The notes under the pieces: generated by a model
Seen by the model: only the letters and a program-made list of their open reading frames with translations
Database searches by the model: none
What the model was told of the DNA's origin: nothing
Assembly: GCA_900637705.1 (NCBI GenBank)
Contig: LR134390.1
Coordinates: 3,224,001-3,288,000, forward strand
Reading direction: 5' to 3'
Length of the DNA stretch: 64,000 nucleotides
Source of the DNA: Fusobacterium varium
Lineage (GTDB): Bacteria > Fusobacteriota > Fusobacteriia > Fusobacteriales > Fusobacteriaceae
Translations under genes and position numbers: made by a program
In this document: in pieces, positions 54,111-63,931 of the stretch
Numbering within the stretch: position 1 is the first letter of the stretch
Layout: each line of letters starts with the position of its first letter

Positions 54111-55057
54111 TTAAATCTTAATAGATTCTTTTTTCTTTTGATTATATTTATATACATAAGTTGTCAAAACAGGGACTAGAAATGCTGTAAGTATAGTTGA
54201 AGCAGCTACTTGAGCAGTAGCTATTTTAGCAGTTTCTAAAAGTCTTGGGTCCATAGCAGCAATTGCTAAAGGTGTAGCAACTGCATTTCCAGATGTACTA
54301 GAAATTGCTGCACCAGCTATACCACTTCCACCAGTTAGTTTATCCGAAAGAATATTGAATATTCCACCAACTATTACTGTCATAAGACCAAGTACCAGCC
54401 CAGGTATTCCTGCTTTTATAAGCATGGAAAGATTTATTCCACACCCTAATCCAAAGGCAAAGAATGGAATCATAACTCCACCAGCTTTTGATAAAAATTC
54501 TTTCATATCTTCATCAAGGTTTCCAAGCAAAGCTCCTAAAAGAATAGGAATAACAGCTCCAATTAATATAGAAAAAGGAATAGCAGCAACTCCAGCACTT
54601 CCTAGAGCTATCATAGTAAGAAATGGCCCATCATTTAAAGAAACAATTGCAATAGCTCCAGTATCAGTAGCATTTCCAAATTCACCAGTAAGAGCTGCAT
54701 AAAGACCACCATTGCTATTTGTCATAGCAGCTATTATTGCTAATGCTGAAAGACCAAACAATCCTTCTGAACCCATAAATTTACTTACAAGAATTCCAAT
54801 AACAGCACCTATTACAAATTTTGAAATTGTAATTACAGAACCTTTTTTTATAACCTGAGGAGCTGCTTTTAGATTTATTTCAGCTCCCATACATACTAAG
54901 AAAACGGCTAGTATAGGCATTGCACCTCTAGCAAGATTGGTAGTAAAACTACCTATATCTAAAATCTGTGGACAGAATGTATTCATTACAGCACCAATAA
55001 TAAGAGGTACTACCATCATTCCCCCTGGAATTCTTTCAATACTTTTTTTATTTTCAT
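54111..55057 (-). CDS. kdgT: 2-keto-3-deoxygluconate permease-like transporter (KdgT family), N-terminal frameshift
   Basis: KdgT carriers import 2-keto-3-deoxygluconate or related sugar acids through the cytoplasmic membrane. The uninterrupted frame starts [13 protein letters not shown] at 55019. Upstream on the minus strand ATG 55057 begins MKIKK. One A added in the run at 55049-55043 yields SIERIPGG directly before MMVVPL, which is the classic KdgT N-terminus, and a 315-residue protein of family length. About ten hydrophobic segments follow, with [20 protein letters not shown] and [20 protein letters not shown] as family motifs. It is last in the uxaA-like operon, so the substrate is probably a hexonate or its dehydration product. 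Confidence 0.87.
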
Positions 55058-55076
55058 ATAATCCACCCCTTATAGA

Positions 55077-56234
55077 TTAAAATGTTGGTGCTATTTTATA
55101 AATACAGAATTCTCTATGTTTCAGAGCCTCAGCCTTAGTGATTTTTCCGTTACAAACTTCAACTATTTCTTCAAATAATTTTTCTCCCATTTCTTTTATA
55201 GTTTTATGACCTGAAACAATTTCAGACACATCAAAATCTATATTATCTTCCATATTTTTAAAAGTATGAAAATTACCTGTAAGTTTGATGACAGGAGCTA
55301 GAGGATTACCAGTAGGAGTACCTCTACCAGTTGTAAAGATGACAACTTGAGCACCTCCAGCCACCATTCCTGTTATTGATTCAATATCTTGTCCTGGAGT
55401 ATCCATAATGAAAAGACCTTTTTCAGTAGGGATATCTGCATATTGAAGTACTCCTTGGAATGGAGCAGTTCCAGATTTATGAATGCATCCAAGTGATTTT
55501 TCTTCAATTGATGTAAGTCCACCTTCGATATTTCCAGGAGTTGGCTGTCCACCTCTGATATCTTCTCCCAATGCCATTGCTCTTTCTTCACAACCTCTTA
55601 CTAAATCAAGAATTTCTTGAGAAACTTTTTCATTTATACCTCTTCTTGCAACTACATGTTCAGCTCCAATAAATTCTGTTGTTTCTGAAAGAATACTAGT
55701 TCCACCCATTCCTACAAGTATATCTGAAGCAACTCCACAAGTAGGATTTGAAGCTAATCCTGATGTAGTATCAGAACCTCCACATTCCATTCCAAGGATA
55801 AGCTCTGAAATATCACATTCTACTTTTTTTTCTAATGAAAGTTCTTGAGCAAATTTTCTAGAAATTGAAACTCCCTTTGCAAAAGCTTTAAGAGTTCCTC
55901 CCTCTCCTTGAATAGTTATCATTTCTACTTTTTTCCCAGTTTTCTTTATTTCATTATATACTTCTAAAGGTTCAGCTCCTTCACAACCAAGTCCAACTAC
56001 TAATACAGCTCCAACATTAGGATGAATTCCTGTATTAACAATAGTCTTTAATGTAAGTCTTGCATCTCCTCCCAATTGACAACAACCAAAAGTATTGTTG
56101 ATATGAGTACTTCCTTCAACTGCTCTAGATATATCTTCAGCTAATTTGTTAGAACATACACTAGTTGCTAAAATAAGTACATAGTTTCTTATTCCTACTT
56201 TTCCGTCATTTCTTCTGTATCCCATAAATTTCAT
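55077..56234 (-). CDS. UxaA-family dehydratase large subunit (altronate/galactarate type)
   Basis: This 385-residue cytosolic enzyme eliminates water from hexonic or hexaric acids (altronate, galactarate) to a 2-keto-3-deoxy acid; the same fold includes the sulfolactate lyase SuyB. It starts with the family's GYRRNDGKVGIRNYVLILAT and has NNTFGCCQLGGDARLTLKTI, ILGMECGGSDTTSGLASNPT and FTTGRGTPTGNPLAPVIKL, including the cysteines expected to hold an iron centre. The small SAF domain is a separate gene upstream, so this is the split (two-subunit) form. KdgT follows by 19 bases. Exact substrate unknown. Confidence 0.85.
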   Translation of the reverse strand: MKFMGYRRNDGKVGIRNYVLILATSVCSNKLAEDISRAVEGSTHINNTFGCCQLGGDARLTLKTIVNTGIHPNVGAVLVVGLGCEGAEPLEVYNEIKKTGKKVEMITIQGEGGTLKAFAKGVSISRKFAQELSLEKKVECDISELILGMECGGSDTTSGLASNPTCGVASDILVGMGGTSILSETTEFIGAEHVVARRGINEKVSQEILDLVRGCEERAMALGEDIRGGQPTPGNIEGGLTSIEEKSLGCIHKSGTAPFQGVLQYADIPTEKGLFIMDTPGQDIESITGMVAGGAQVVIFTTGRGTPTGNPLAPVIKLTGNFHTFKNMEDNIDFDVSEIVSGHKTIKEMGEKLFEEIVEVCNGKITKAEALKHREFCIYKIAPTF

Positions 56235-56277
56235 ATTAATTTCCTCCTGAATTTTTTATTTTTATTAAAAGTGATTA

Positions 56278-56571
56278 TTAATGTTTTTTATCTCCTCTAC
56301 CTCTATCACTTTCTACATTATGTACATGAACATGTTCTCCAATAGAAATATCTTTAGTTGCAGTCCCAATACTCTCACTGTACTTTATAACATGCTCTCC
56401 TTTTTTAATATCTTTGATAGCAAATTTATGACCGAATTTAACATCTTCTTTCATAACTACTTCAATTATTTCATCTCCCAGAAACATTTTAGCAATATCT
56501 CCTTTTTTTAAGTCGACAGTTGCAGTAGCTAAAGAATCATTTTTTGTTACTATAACACCTTGTTTTTCCAT
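56278..56571 (-). CDS. UxaA-family dehydratase small subunit (SAF domain)
   Basis: The 97 residues form one SAF domain (GDIAKMFLGDEIIEVVMKED, FGHKFAIKDIKKGEHVIKYS) ending GEHVHVHNVESDRGRG, the typical junction to the catalytic part in fused UxaA. It pairs with the large subunit 43 bases downstream. It is the first gene behind the sigma-54 promoter (56628-56614). AAGGAGGAT precedes the ATG at 56571. Confidence 0.87.
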   Translation of the reverse strand: MEKQGVIVTKNDSLATATVDLKKGDIAKMFLGDEIIEVVMKEDVKFGHKFAIKDIKKGEHVIKYSESIGTATKDISIGEHVHVHNVESDRGRGDKKH

Positions 56572-56613
56572 TTTAATCCTCCTTGAGTTTTATATCTGCT
56601 ATAGATATATAAA

Positions 56614-56628
56614 GCAATTTTTATGCCA
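56614..56628 (-). promoter_or_regulatory. Sigma-54 (-24/-12) promoter of the dehydratase-kdgT operon
   Basis: On the minus strand TGGCAT, five bases, TTGC: the -24 GG and -12 GC are present with the strict spacing of the sigma-54 consensus (TGGCAC-N5-TTGC), with one mismatch. It lies 43 bases before the first start codon. A sigma-54-dependent activator is encoded divergently next to it. Confidence 0.8.
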
Positions 56629-56725
56629 TAATATCGAAATAAATAAAAATTATTTGAAAATATTGAATAAATTTAGAACGTAATATTGTAAAAATAAAAA
56701 AACAGGAATATAATATTAAATATAT

Positions 56726-56738
56726 CATCAAATTGATG
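56726..56738. promoter_or_regulatory. Palindrome in the divergent region, possible activator site
   Basis: CATCAAATTGATG is a perfect palindrome about one base around its centre. It sits roughly 100 bases upstream of the sigma-54 promoter, where enhancer sites for NtrC-type activators are usual, and just before the activator gene. Confidence 0.4.
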
Positions 56739-56774
56739 TATTATACTGCTGTAAATTTCAATATAGGAGGAAAG

Positions 56775-58645
56775 ATGAAAAGAATATGTCTTCTTGCACC
56801 ATATAAGGATTTTTTAGAACAGGAAGAAAATGATAAGTTTTTAGTAAAAAAATATGCAAATTTAACAGAAGCTTTAAAAGTTGCTAAAAATTTTCAAAAT
56901 AATGATGGAGAAATAATTATAACAAGAGGAGGAACTGCTAAAATAATAAGAGAAAATACTTCTCTCACTGTAATAGAAGTAGAAATTTCCAGTGTAGAAA
57001 TTTTAAAAACATTAAAAAAAATAGGGAGAACAAATATCCCTTTAGGGATAGTTGGGTATAAGAATGCTGTGTATAAGTGCAGTTATCTTGCTAATATTGT
57101 GGGATTTACAGAAACATATGAAGTTATATTTGATGAAGAACAAAATTATGATAAATATTTGAATACTCTTGAAGAATTAATATATGAAAAAAAGTAAAGA
57201 CTTTTATAGGAGATACAGTGCTTCTAAATACTTTGGAGAAAAAATCATATTACATAGATTTCTATCTTATAAAATCAGAATACAGTTCTGTTCATAAAGC
57301 TTTTGAAGAAGCTAAAAAAATGCTTGAATTTAAAGAAAATGAAAAAATGAAAAACAGGTATTTAACAGCTATTCTCAATAATACAGACTGTGGAATGATA
57401 TATACAGATTATGAAGGAAAAATAGGACATTATAATTTAATGGGAAATAAACTGTTTAATGATAAGGTATATATAAATAATAGTATTTTTGATCTTATAC
57501 ATGAAATAGATAAAAACTTTATATTTAAATTAAAAAATGAAGTAAAAAATATTCTTATTGATACTAAAATAGAAAAAGTATCTATGGATATAACTCCTGT
57601 ACAACAGTCAGAAAATAAAAATAGTTTTCTCTTTACTTTTAGAAGATTCAAAAACATAGAAGAATCAGCAAACAGTTTAAGAAAATCTTTAGTCAATTTA
57701 GAATTTTCAGCAAAACATACATGGAAAGATATTGTAACTTGTGATAAAAACTTTGAAGAAATAAAAAAAATTGCAAGGCATTATGCTGGAACAGAAAATA
57801 CCATACTTATAACAGGAGAAAGTGGAACTGGAAAAGAATTATTTGCTCAAAGTATACATAATGGAAGTAAGAGAAAAAATGAACCTTTTGTAGCTTTTAA
57901 TTGTGCTAATATTTCAGAGAATCTTATAGAGAGTGAGCTTTTTGGATATGAGGAAGGAGCTTTTACAGGAGCAAGAAGAAGGGGAAAAAAGGGGTTGTTT
58001 GAACTTGCTCATAAGGGAACTATTTTTTTAGATGAGATATCAGAAATTCCATATCACCTCCAAAATAAATTTTTAAGAGTTTTACAGGAAAAATGTTTTA
58101 GAAGAGTTGGAGGAGAAGAAACTATATATGTAGATGTAAGAGTTGTAGCTGCTACAAATAAAAATCTTTCTTTATTGTGTGATGAAGGGAAATTTAGAAC
58201 AGATCTTTTTTATAGATTGAATGTACTGGAAATAGAAACTATACCATTAAGAAAAAGAAAAGAAGATATCTTTATTATAGGAAAACATATACTAGAAAAA
58301 GAACTTCTTGGATTGAATCTTTTTGAAGCAGAAAGATTTACCAATATATTGGAAAAATTATCTGAATACCCATTTCCAGGAAATGTGAGAGAATTGGAAA
58401 ATATAGTAAAAAGAGTAGTGGTATTGAAAATAAACTTGAAACTTTCAGATGATAAAATATTAACTCTACTTCCATTGGGAAAAATCGAGAAGAAAAAAAA
58501 TGAGTTTTTAAATATGACTCTTAGGGAAATAGAAAGAAAGATAATAACAGAAGTACTTGAAGAAGAGGATAATAATAAGACTAAAACAGCAATAAGATTG
58601 GGAATAGATAGAGGAACATTGAATAGAATATTAAAAGAGAAATAG
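56775..58645 (+). pseudogene. Sigma-54-dependent activator with PrpR-type sensor domain, one frameshift
   Basis: NtrC/PrpR-type activators use ATP to open sigma-54 promoters. The start is ATG 56775, with AGGAGGAAAG upstream. The N-terminal PrpR_N-like domain (KRICLLAPYKDFLEQEENDK, IIITRGGTAKIIRE, NIPLGIVGYKNAVYK) is cut in the A7 run at 57187-57193. One added A rejoins VKTFIGDTVLLNTLEKKSYY. A PAS-like linker follows, then the AAA+ domain with Walker A GESGTGKELFAQSIHNGS, the sigma-54 contact loop EEGAFTGARRRGKKG and Walker B GTIFLDEISEIP, and a Fis-type HTH at the end (TKTAIRLGIDRGTLNRILK). The restored protein has 623 residues. It most likely controls the divergent operon. Confidence 0.87.
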
Positions 58646-58668
58646 AATATTAATAGAACTTTTTTAAA

Positions 58669-58697
58669 TTGCATATTAGAGCTTTTTAAGGTATAAT
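58669..58697 (+). promoter_or_regulatory. Promoter of the PRD regulator gene
   Basis: TTGCAT (58669-58674), 17 bp, TATAAT (58692-58697), 28 bases before the start codon. Confidence 0.75.
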
Positions 58698-58725
58698 TTT
58701 TTTAATTAGAGGTAGGGAGGAAAAT

Positions 58726-60756
58726 ATGCTGTCAAGAAAATCAATAGATTTACTGCACTTTTTACTTAAAGAAAAAAGAAATATACCCTTGAGAGAACTT
58801 TCAGAGCATTTTGAAGTGAGTGAAAGAAGCATAAGATATGAGATAGACAAGATACAAAAAGAGCTTTCAGAAAAAGATGGATTTGAATTCATTATTTCTA
58901 AAGGTGAATGTTTTGTTGATAACTATACAACATTAGAAAAATATCTTAATGATAGCAGACAAGATTATATCTTTTCTCCAAAAGAGAGAGAAATATATAT
59001 ATTGCTGAAGATATGTTTTGAGAGAGAGATTAATCAAAATGTAATATCAGAAGAACTTGATACAAGCAGAAGTACTATAAAAGTTCATTTGAGAGATATA
59101 AAAAAAGTGCTAGATGAATATAACTTAGAATTGGAGCTTTTACATAAAAAAGGTCTTGGAGTGTCAGGAGAAGAGGAGAAAATTCGTCAATGTACTTTAA
59201 AGATTATGAGTATGGTAAAAAAATCTAACAGTAGTTTTTTAAAAAATATACTTGATGATTATTTAGAAGAGATAGAAATAGAAGGAGTAAAACTTTTTAT
59301 AAACTACTGCCAAAAACTTATGAATAAAATAGTGTCAGATGAAGCTTTTGATATAATATCTAAATATTTGATACTGGCCATATATTTTAATAAAAAAGGA
59401 TATAAAATAACAAGCATAAAGAATTATAATTTTTTAAAAAATACATCTGAATTTGAATGTGTAGAAAAATCAAGAGCGCTTCTGGAAGGGTTCTATGAAA
59501 TAGAACTTTCAGAAGAGGAATATTTAAAGATAACAGATTATTTTTTAGGAAGTCATACATATAATATTTCTTATTCATATTATGAAAACTGGGTAGAAAT
59601 AGAAATGATAGTAAAGAATTTTATAAACAGAATAAATGAAAAATTAGATGTGGACATATCAGCAGATGAAACTCTTATGACAGGGTTGGTAAATCATATA
59701 AAACCTACAATATACAGACTTAAAAATGGAATAGAGTTAGAAAATACAATATATGAAGAAGTTGTAGAAAGTTATCCAAATTTATTTTCAATGATAAAGG
59801 GAAGTGTAGGAGAACTTGAAGATTTTATAGACAATAAATTTACAAATGATGAAATAGCATTTATTACAATACATTTTAAAGCTGCTATAGACAGAAATAT
59901 AAAAAAGAAACGTGAAAAAGTAAAAGTGCTAGTTGTATGTGGTTCAGGATATGGAAGCTCTAAACTTCTGGCTCAGCAGTTAAAAGATATGTATAGAGTA
60001 GAAATTATAGATACTATTCCAAGATATCTTCTAGAAAAAGTAAATAAAAGAACTGACATAGACTTGATATTGACTACTATACCATTAGATGATTTTGATA
60101 CTGATAAAACTATCATAAAAGTAAATCCAATTTTGACAAAAGAAGATATGGCAAAATTAGATAATTATCCAATATCGAGAGATAGCAAGAAAATAATATT
60201 TTCAGAATTAGTAGAAGTAATTGAAAAAAATAGTAAGATAAAAGCAGATGAAAAGCTGTTAGGGGCTTTGAAAACTTTTTTAGATAGTAAGTTGATAGAC
60301 GATCTTTTTCATAAAAAAATTACAATCTCTGACCTGTTATCAGAAAAAAGAATAAAGTTAAAGGGAAAAGCTATTGATTGGAGAGGAGCTATAAGAGAAG
60401 CAGGGGAGCTTTTATTAAGAGATGAATGTATAGAAGAAGAATATATTGAAAATATGATAAAACTTGTAGATGATTTTGGAAACTATATAATGCTTATTCC
60501 AAATGTTATTTTTCCACATACAAAGTCAAAGGACCTTGTAAAAAAGACAGCATTTTCTATAGTGACTTATGATAAAAGAATAGATTTTTTAGATGAAGGA
60601 AAAATTGGAATAGTAATATGTTTCTGCGTAAAAGATGAGAGGGAACATTTGGATAGTCTGATAGAAATTGTAGAAAAAATTGAAGAAAATAATCTGGAAG
60701 AAAAAATAAGGAAAAGCAAAACAGCAAAAGATGTAATAAAATATCTAACGAATTAG
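58726..60756 (+). CDS. BglG/MtlR-type transcriptional regulator with PRD, EIIB and EIIA domains
   Basis: This 676-residue PTS-controlled regulator has an N-terminal HTH_11 domain (IPLRELSEHFEVSERSIRYE), a second HTH (VISEELDTSRSTIKVHLRDI), two PRD domains (about 170-400), an EIIB-like domain with VLVVCGSGYGSSKLLAQQLK (conserved Cys) and an EIIA-type domain with VIFPHTKSKDLV (conserved His). Such proteins are activators whose activity is set by phosphorylation from HPr and the cognate PTS. The PTS genes follow immediately, so it probably controls them. GGGAGG precedes ATG 58726. Confidence 0.92.
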   Translation: MLSRKSIDLLHFLLKEKRNIPLRELSEHFEVSERSIRYEIDKIQKELSEKDGFEFIISKGECFVDNYTTLEKYLNDSRQDYIFSPKEREIYILLKICFEREINQNVISEELDTSRSTIKVHLRDIKKVLDEYNLELELLHKKGLGVSGEEEKIRQCTLKIMSMVKKSNSSFLKNILDDYLEEIEIEGVKLFINYCQKLMNKIVSDEAFDIISKYLILAIYFNKKGYKITSIKNYNFLKNTSEFECVEKSRALLEGFYEIELSEEEYLKITDYFLGSHTYNISYSYYENWVEIEMIVKNFINRINEKLDVDISADETLMTGLVNHIKPTIYRLKNGIELENTIYEEVVESYPNLFSMIKGSVGELEDFIDNKFTNDEIAFITIHFKAAIDRNIKKKREKVKVLVVCGSGYGSSKLLAQQLKDMYRVEIIDTIPRYLLEKVNKRTDIDLILTTIPLDDFDTDKTIIKVNPILTKEDMAKLDNYPISRDSKKIIFSELVEVIEKNSKIKADEKLLGALKTFLDSKLIDDLFHKKITISDLLSEKRIKLKGKAIDWRGAIREAGELLLRDECIEEEYIENMIKLVDDFGNYIMLIPNVIFPHTKSKDLVKKTAFSIVTYDKRIDFLDEGKIGIVICFCVKDEREHLDSLIEIVEKIEENNLEEKIRKSKTAKDVIKYLTN

Positions 60757-60758
60757 AG

Positions 60759-60787
60759 TGACTGGTCAGCAGACCAGTCATTTTTTT
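60759..60787 (+). terminator. Terminator between the regulator and the PTS genes
   Basis: TGACTGGTC (60759-60767) pairs perfectly with GACCAGTCA (60772-60780), then seven Ts. A separate promoter or read-through must serve the PTS genes. I did not find a convincing promoter in 60788-60862. Confidence 0.85.
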
Positions 60788-60862
60788 GAATAAAATAGAA
60801 TCTTTAAAATAATTAATGTGCAGAGTACAATTATATTAACAAGATCAAAAGGAGATATCAAG

Positions 60863-61291
60863 ATGTTGAAAGATGCAGTTAAGGGAAGGGTAAACATAGT
60901 AGAAAATGTAAAAGACTGGAAAGAAGCCATAATTTTAGCAGCAAAACCATTAGTAGAAGATGGAAGTGTTAAAAATTCATATATAGATGCAATGATAGCC
61001 AATGTAGAAAAATTTGGGACATATATAGTAATTGCCCCAAAAGTAGCAATGCCTCATTCTAGACCAGAAGATGGTGTGAATAAAAATTGTGTATCTATGT
61101 TAAAGATAAATAAGGGAATTGGTTTTGAAGGAGAAGAGGAAAAAGTATACGTATTCTTTGTATTAGGAGCAGTAAATAGCGATTCTCATATAGAAACTCT
61201 TATGGAACTTATGGAATTGATAGAAGATGAAGAAAAAATAGATGAAATTATTAAAGCAGAAACTGTTCAGGAAATAATGGATTTAATTTAA
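60863..61291 (+). CDS. PTS system EIIA component (fructose/mannitol-Ntr type)
   Basis: This 142-residue cytosolic phosphocarrier has its active-site His65 in VAMPHSRPEDGV. The N-terminal DWKEAIILAAKPLVEDGSVK and C-terminal LMELIEDEEKIDEIIKAE are normal for the EIIA_2 family used with UlaA-type systems. The start is ATG 60863 with AAAGGAG upstream; earlier in-frame codons lack a site. It precedes EIIB by 32 bases. Confidence 0.9.
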   Translation: MLKDAVKGRVNIVENVKDWKEAIILAAKPLVEDGSVKNSYIDAMIANVEKFGTYIVIAPKVAMPHSRPEDGVNKNCVSMLKINKGIGFEGEEEKVYVFFVLGAVNSDSHIETLMELMELIEDEEKIDEIIKAETVQEIMDLI

Positions 61292-61323
61292 ACTTAAAGG
61301 ATAAAATATATAAAGGAGTGATA

Positions 61324-61602
61324 ATGATGATAAAAATTTTAACAGTATGTGGTAATGGAATTGGAAGCAGTTTGATGTGTGCTATGAAGATTGAAGAAAT
61401 ATGTAAAGAAGAGGGAATAGAAGCAGATGTATCATCATCAGATTTTAACTCTGTAGCAGGAAAAGGAGCAGATTTGATTGTAACAGTAAAACAACTTGCA
61501 GATCAATTGACTGGATATAATGTAGCAGAAATTAGAAGTTATACAAATAAGAAAAAAATTAAAGAAGATGTGTTAGATAAAATTAAGGAATTAGTAAAAT
61601 AA
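61324..61602 (+). CDS. PTS system EIIB component (lactose/ascorbate type)
   Basis: About 92 residues. The phosphocysteine loop is ILTVCGNGIGSSLMCAMKIE. It receives phosphate from EIIA and passes it to the sugar on the EIIC. AAAGGAG precedes ATG 61324; a second in-frame ATG follows at 61327 and cannot be excluded. The gene is 33 bases before the EIIC gene. Confidence 0.9.
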   Translation: MMIKILTVCGNGIGSSLMCAMKIEEICKEEGIEADVSSSDFNSVAGKGADLIVTVKQLADQLTGYNVAEIRSYTNKKKIKEDVLDKIKELVK

Positions 61603-61635
61603 AACTTATATAAAAAATATTTAGGAGGGAAAAGA

Positions 61636-63003
61636 ATGAATTTTTTAAATGTTATAGGAAATGATATACTTACTAACCCAGCATTCTTATTGGGGCTTAT
61701 GTCGCTTGTAGGACTGATTGCTTTGAAAAAACCATTCAATAAACTTATAACTGGAACTTTAAAGCCGATACTTGGATATATAATGCTAGGAGCAGGAGCA
61801 GATTTTATTGTTAAAAATCTCGATCCGTTAGGAAAAATGATAGAAAAAGGATTTGGAATAACAGGAGTAGTACCAAACAATGAAGCAATAGTTTCTATTG
61901 CACAAAATATTCTTGGAAAAGAAACAATGTTTATATTAGTTGCAGGGCTTATTATCAATATAATAATTGCAAGAGTAACTAAATTTAAATATATATTTTT
62001 AACAGGACATCATAGCTTCTTTATGGCTTGTATGTTCTCAGCAGTTCTTTCTACTTCTGGAATGAAAGGAACTACTCTTATTCTTATAGGTGGAATTTTA
62101 TTAGGAGCATGGTCAGCTATATCACCAAGTATTGGACAAAGATATACAGATCTTGTAACTGATGATGATGGAATAGCTATGGGACACTTTGGTTCTTTAG
62201 GATATTATCTTTCAGCATTTATTGGAGAAAAAATAGGTGATAAAGAAAATAGTACAGAAAATATAGTTATCCCTGAAAAAGTAAATTTCTTAAGAGATAG
62301 TACTATATCTACAGCTATAACTATGATTGTATTTTATCTTATTGCAGCTATTGCAGCTGGATCTGAATATACAGAAACTTTATCTGGTGGAAAAAACTAT
62401 ATAGTTTTTGCTCTTACATCTGCTTTAAGTTTTGCTGTTGGAGTAACAATTGTATATAATGGAGTAAGAATGATACTTTCTGAACTTATACCAGCATTCC
62501 AAGGAATTTCTCAAAAATTGATTCCTAATGCAATACCAGCAGTTGACTGTGCAGTGTTCTTTACTTATGCACCAAATGCAGTGTTGATAGGATTTATATC
62601 TTCATTTATAGGTGGAGTAATTGGAATGGTTATATTAGGAGCAGTTGGAGCAGTTCTTATTATCCCTGGACTTGTACCTCACTTTTTCTGTGGTGCAACA
62701 GCAGGTATCTATGGAAATGCTACTGGAGGAAAGAAAGGTGCAATAGTTGGAGCATTTGTTAATGGGCTTTTACTATCATTCTTGCCAGCAATGCTTCTTC
62801 CTGTATTAGGAAGTATTGGATTCCAAAATACAACATTTGGAGATTTTGACTTTGGAGTGTTAGGAATTTTAATAGGAAAATCAACATCATCTATTGGAAC
62901 AGCTGGAATATATATAATTGTAGCAATTCTTCTTGCTGTGCTTATTATTCCTAGCTTCCTAAAAACAAAAACAAATGTTATCAATGCAAAAGATGAATAT
63001 TAA
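61636..63003 (+). CDS. PTS system EIIC, UlaA (ascorbate/SgaT) family
   Basis: This 455-residue permease with about 11 TM helices has the UlaA-family N-terminus (ILTNPAFLLGLMSLVGLIAL, GYIMLGAGADFIVKNLDPLG), the ILTG-type loop IFLTGHHSFFMACMFSA and GLVPHFFCGATAGIYGNATG. UlaA proteins transport ascorbate or other sugars and polyols. The downstream PfkB kinase and a probable class II aldolase point to a sugar that enters glycolysis as a ketose phosphate rather than to ascorbate. AGGAGGG precedes the ATG. Confidence 0.92.
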   Translation: MNFLNVIGNDILTNPAFLLGLMSLVGLIALKKPFNKLITGTLKPILGYIMLGAGADFIVKNLDPLGKMIEKGFGITGVVPNNEAIVSIAQNILGKETMFILVAGLIINIIIARVTKFKYIFLTGHHSFFMACMFSAVLSTSGMKGTTLILIGGILLGAWSAISPSIGQRYTDLVTDDDGIAMGHFGSLGYYLSAFIGEKIGDKENSTENIVIPEKVNFLRDSTISTAITMIVFYLIAAIAAGSEYTETLSGGKNYIVFALTSALSFAVGVTIVYNGVRMILSELIPAFQGISQKLIPNAIPAVDCAVFFTYAPNAVLIGFISSFIGGVIGMVILGAVGAVLIIPGLVPHFFCGATAGIYGNATGGKKGAIVGAFVNGLLLSFLPAMLLPVLGSIGFQNTTFGDFDFGVLGILIGKSTSSIGTAGIYIIVAILLAVLIIPSFLKTKTNVINAKDEY

Positions 63004-63031
63004 GATCATTACGATGAGAGGATGATGTTTT

Positions 63032-63928
63032 GTGAAAAAAATACTTTGTGTAGGGCATTCAGCATATGATATAACATATCTGCTTCCTCATTTTCCAGTA
63101 GAAAATAGAAAATACAAAGCAAAAGATAGAATAATGGTAAGTGGTGGACCAGCTGGGAATGCTGCTTATCTATTAGGGAAATATGGAGAAAATGTTTCAT
63201 ATATAACAGTTTTAGGAAATGATTTCTATGGTAAAAAAATATTAGAAGACCTTAATGAAGTAGGAGTTGATACTAAAAATATAGTTGTATCGAATAAAAT
63301 AGTTACACCTTGCAGTATAATCATAGCTAATGAAGAAAATGGTTCAAGAACAATAATAAATTACAGAGAAGAAAAACCTGTAGATGATTTTAAAATGGCA
63401 TATGAAAAAGCTCCTGAAATAATACTTTATGATGGTCATGAATTAGATATAGCTTTAAAGATACATAAGGAATTTCCAAATGCTGTATCAGTATTAGATG
63501 CAGGAACATACAAAGAAGGAACTTTAGTTATAGGTAAATTTGTAGATTATCTGGTTTGTTCAGAAGACTTTGCAAAAGACTACTGTAAAATGGATAAAAT
63601 AGAAGAGAAAGACTTTAAATATGTTCTTGAAAAATTAGAAGAGTTGAATAAGAATACTATTATAGTAACTTTAGGGGAGAGAGGTTCTATAATGAAAAAA
63701 GATGGAGGAGTATTGAAATTCAAAGCTTTTAAAACTAAAGCAATAGATACTACTGGAGCAGGAGATATTTTTCATGGAGCATTTGTTTATGGTTTAAGCA
63801 ATAATTTTTCAATAGAGAAAAATATAGAGTTTGCTTCAGCATGTGCTTCACTATCAGTAGAAAAACTAGGTGGACGTAATTCTATACCGGAATTAGATGA
63901 GATTGAAAAAAGAATAAAGAGAGGATAA
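63032..63928 (+). CDS. PfkB-family sugar kinase
   Basis: This 298-residue cytosolic ribokinase-fold kinase starts at GTG 63032 with GAGAGGATG upstream. The sugar-binding motif is MVSGGPAGNAAYLLGKYGEN and the ATP/anion-hole motif is IDTTGAGDIFHGAFVYGL with the catalytic Asp. The exact sugar phosphate cannot be read off. In context it may phosphorylate the PTS product at C1 or C6 to give a bisphosphate for the aldolase that follows 3 bases later. Confidence 0.9.
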   Translation: MKKILCVGHSAYDITYLLPHFPVENRKYKAKDRIMVSGGPAGNAAYLLGKYGENVSYITVLGNDFYGKKILEDLNEVGVDTKNIVVSNKIVTPCSIIIANEENGSRTIINYREEKPVDDFKMAYEKAPEIILYDGHELDIALKIHKEFPNAVSVLDAGTYKEGTLVIGKFVDYLVCSEDFAKDYCKMDKIEEKDFKYVLEKLEELNKNTIIVTLGERGSIMKKDGGVLKFKAFKTKAIDTTGAGDIFHGAFVYGLSNNFSIEKNIEFASACASLSVEKLGGRNSIPELDEIEKRIKRG

Positions 63929-63931
63929 AAA

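Noticed and set aside
60759-60862. Antitermination (RAT-type) element before the PTS genes
   Set aside because: A terminator is present, but I could not find an overlapping alternative hairpin with the usual RAT sequence, and the regulator is of the DNA-binding activator type.
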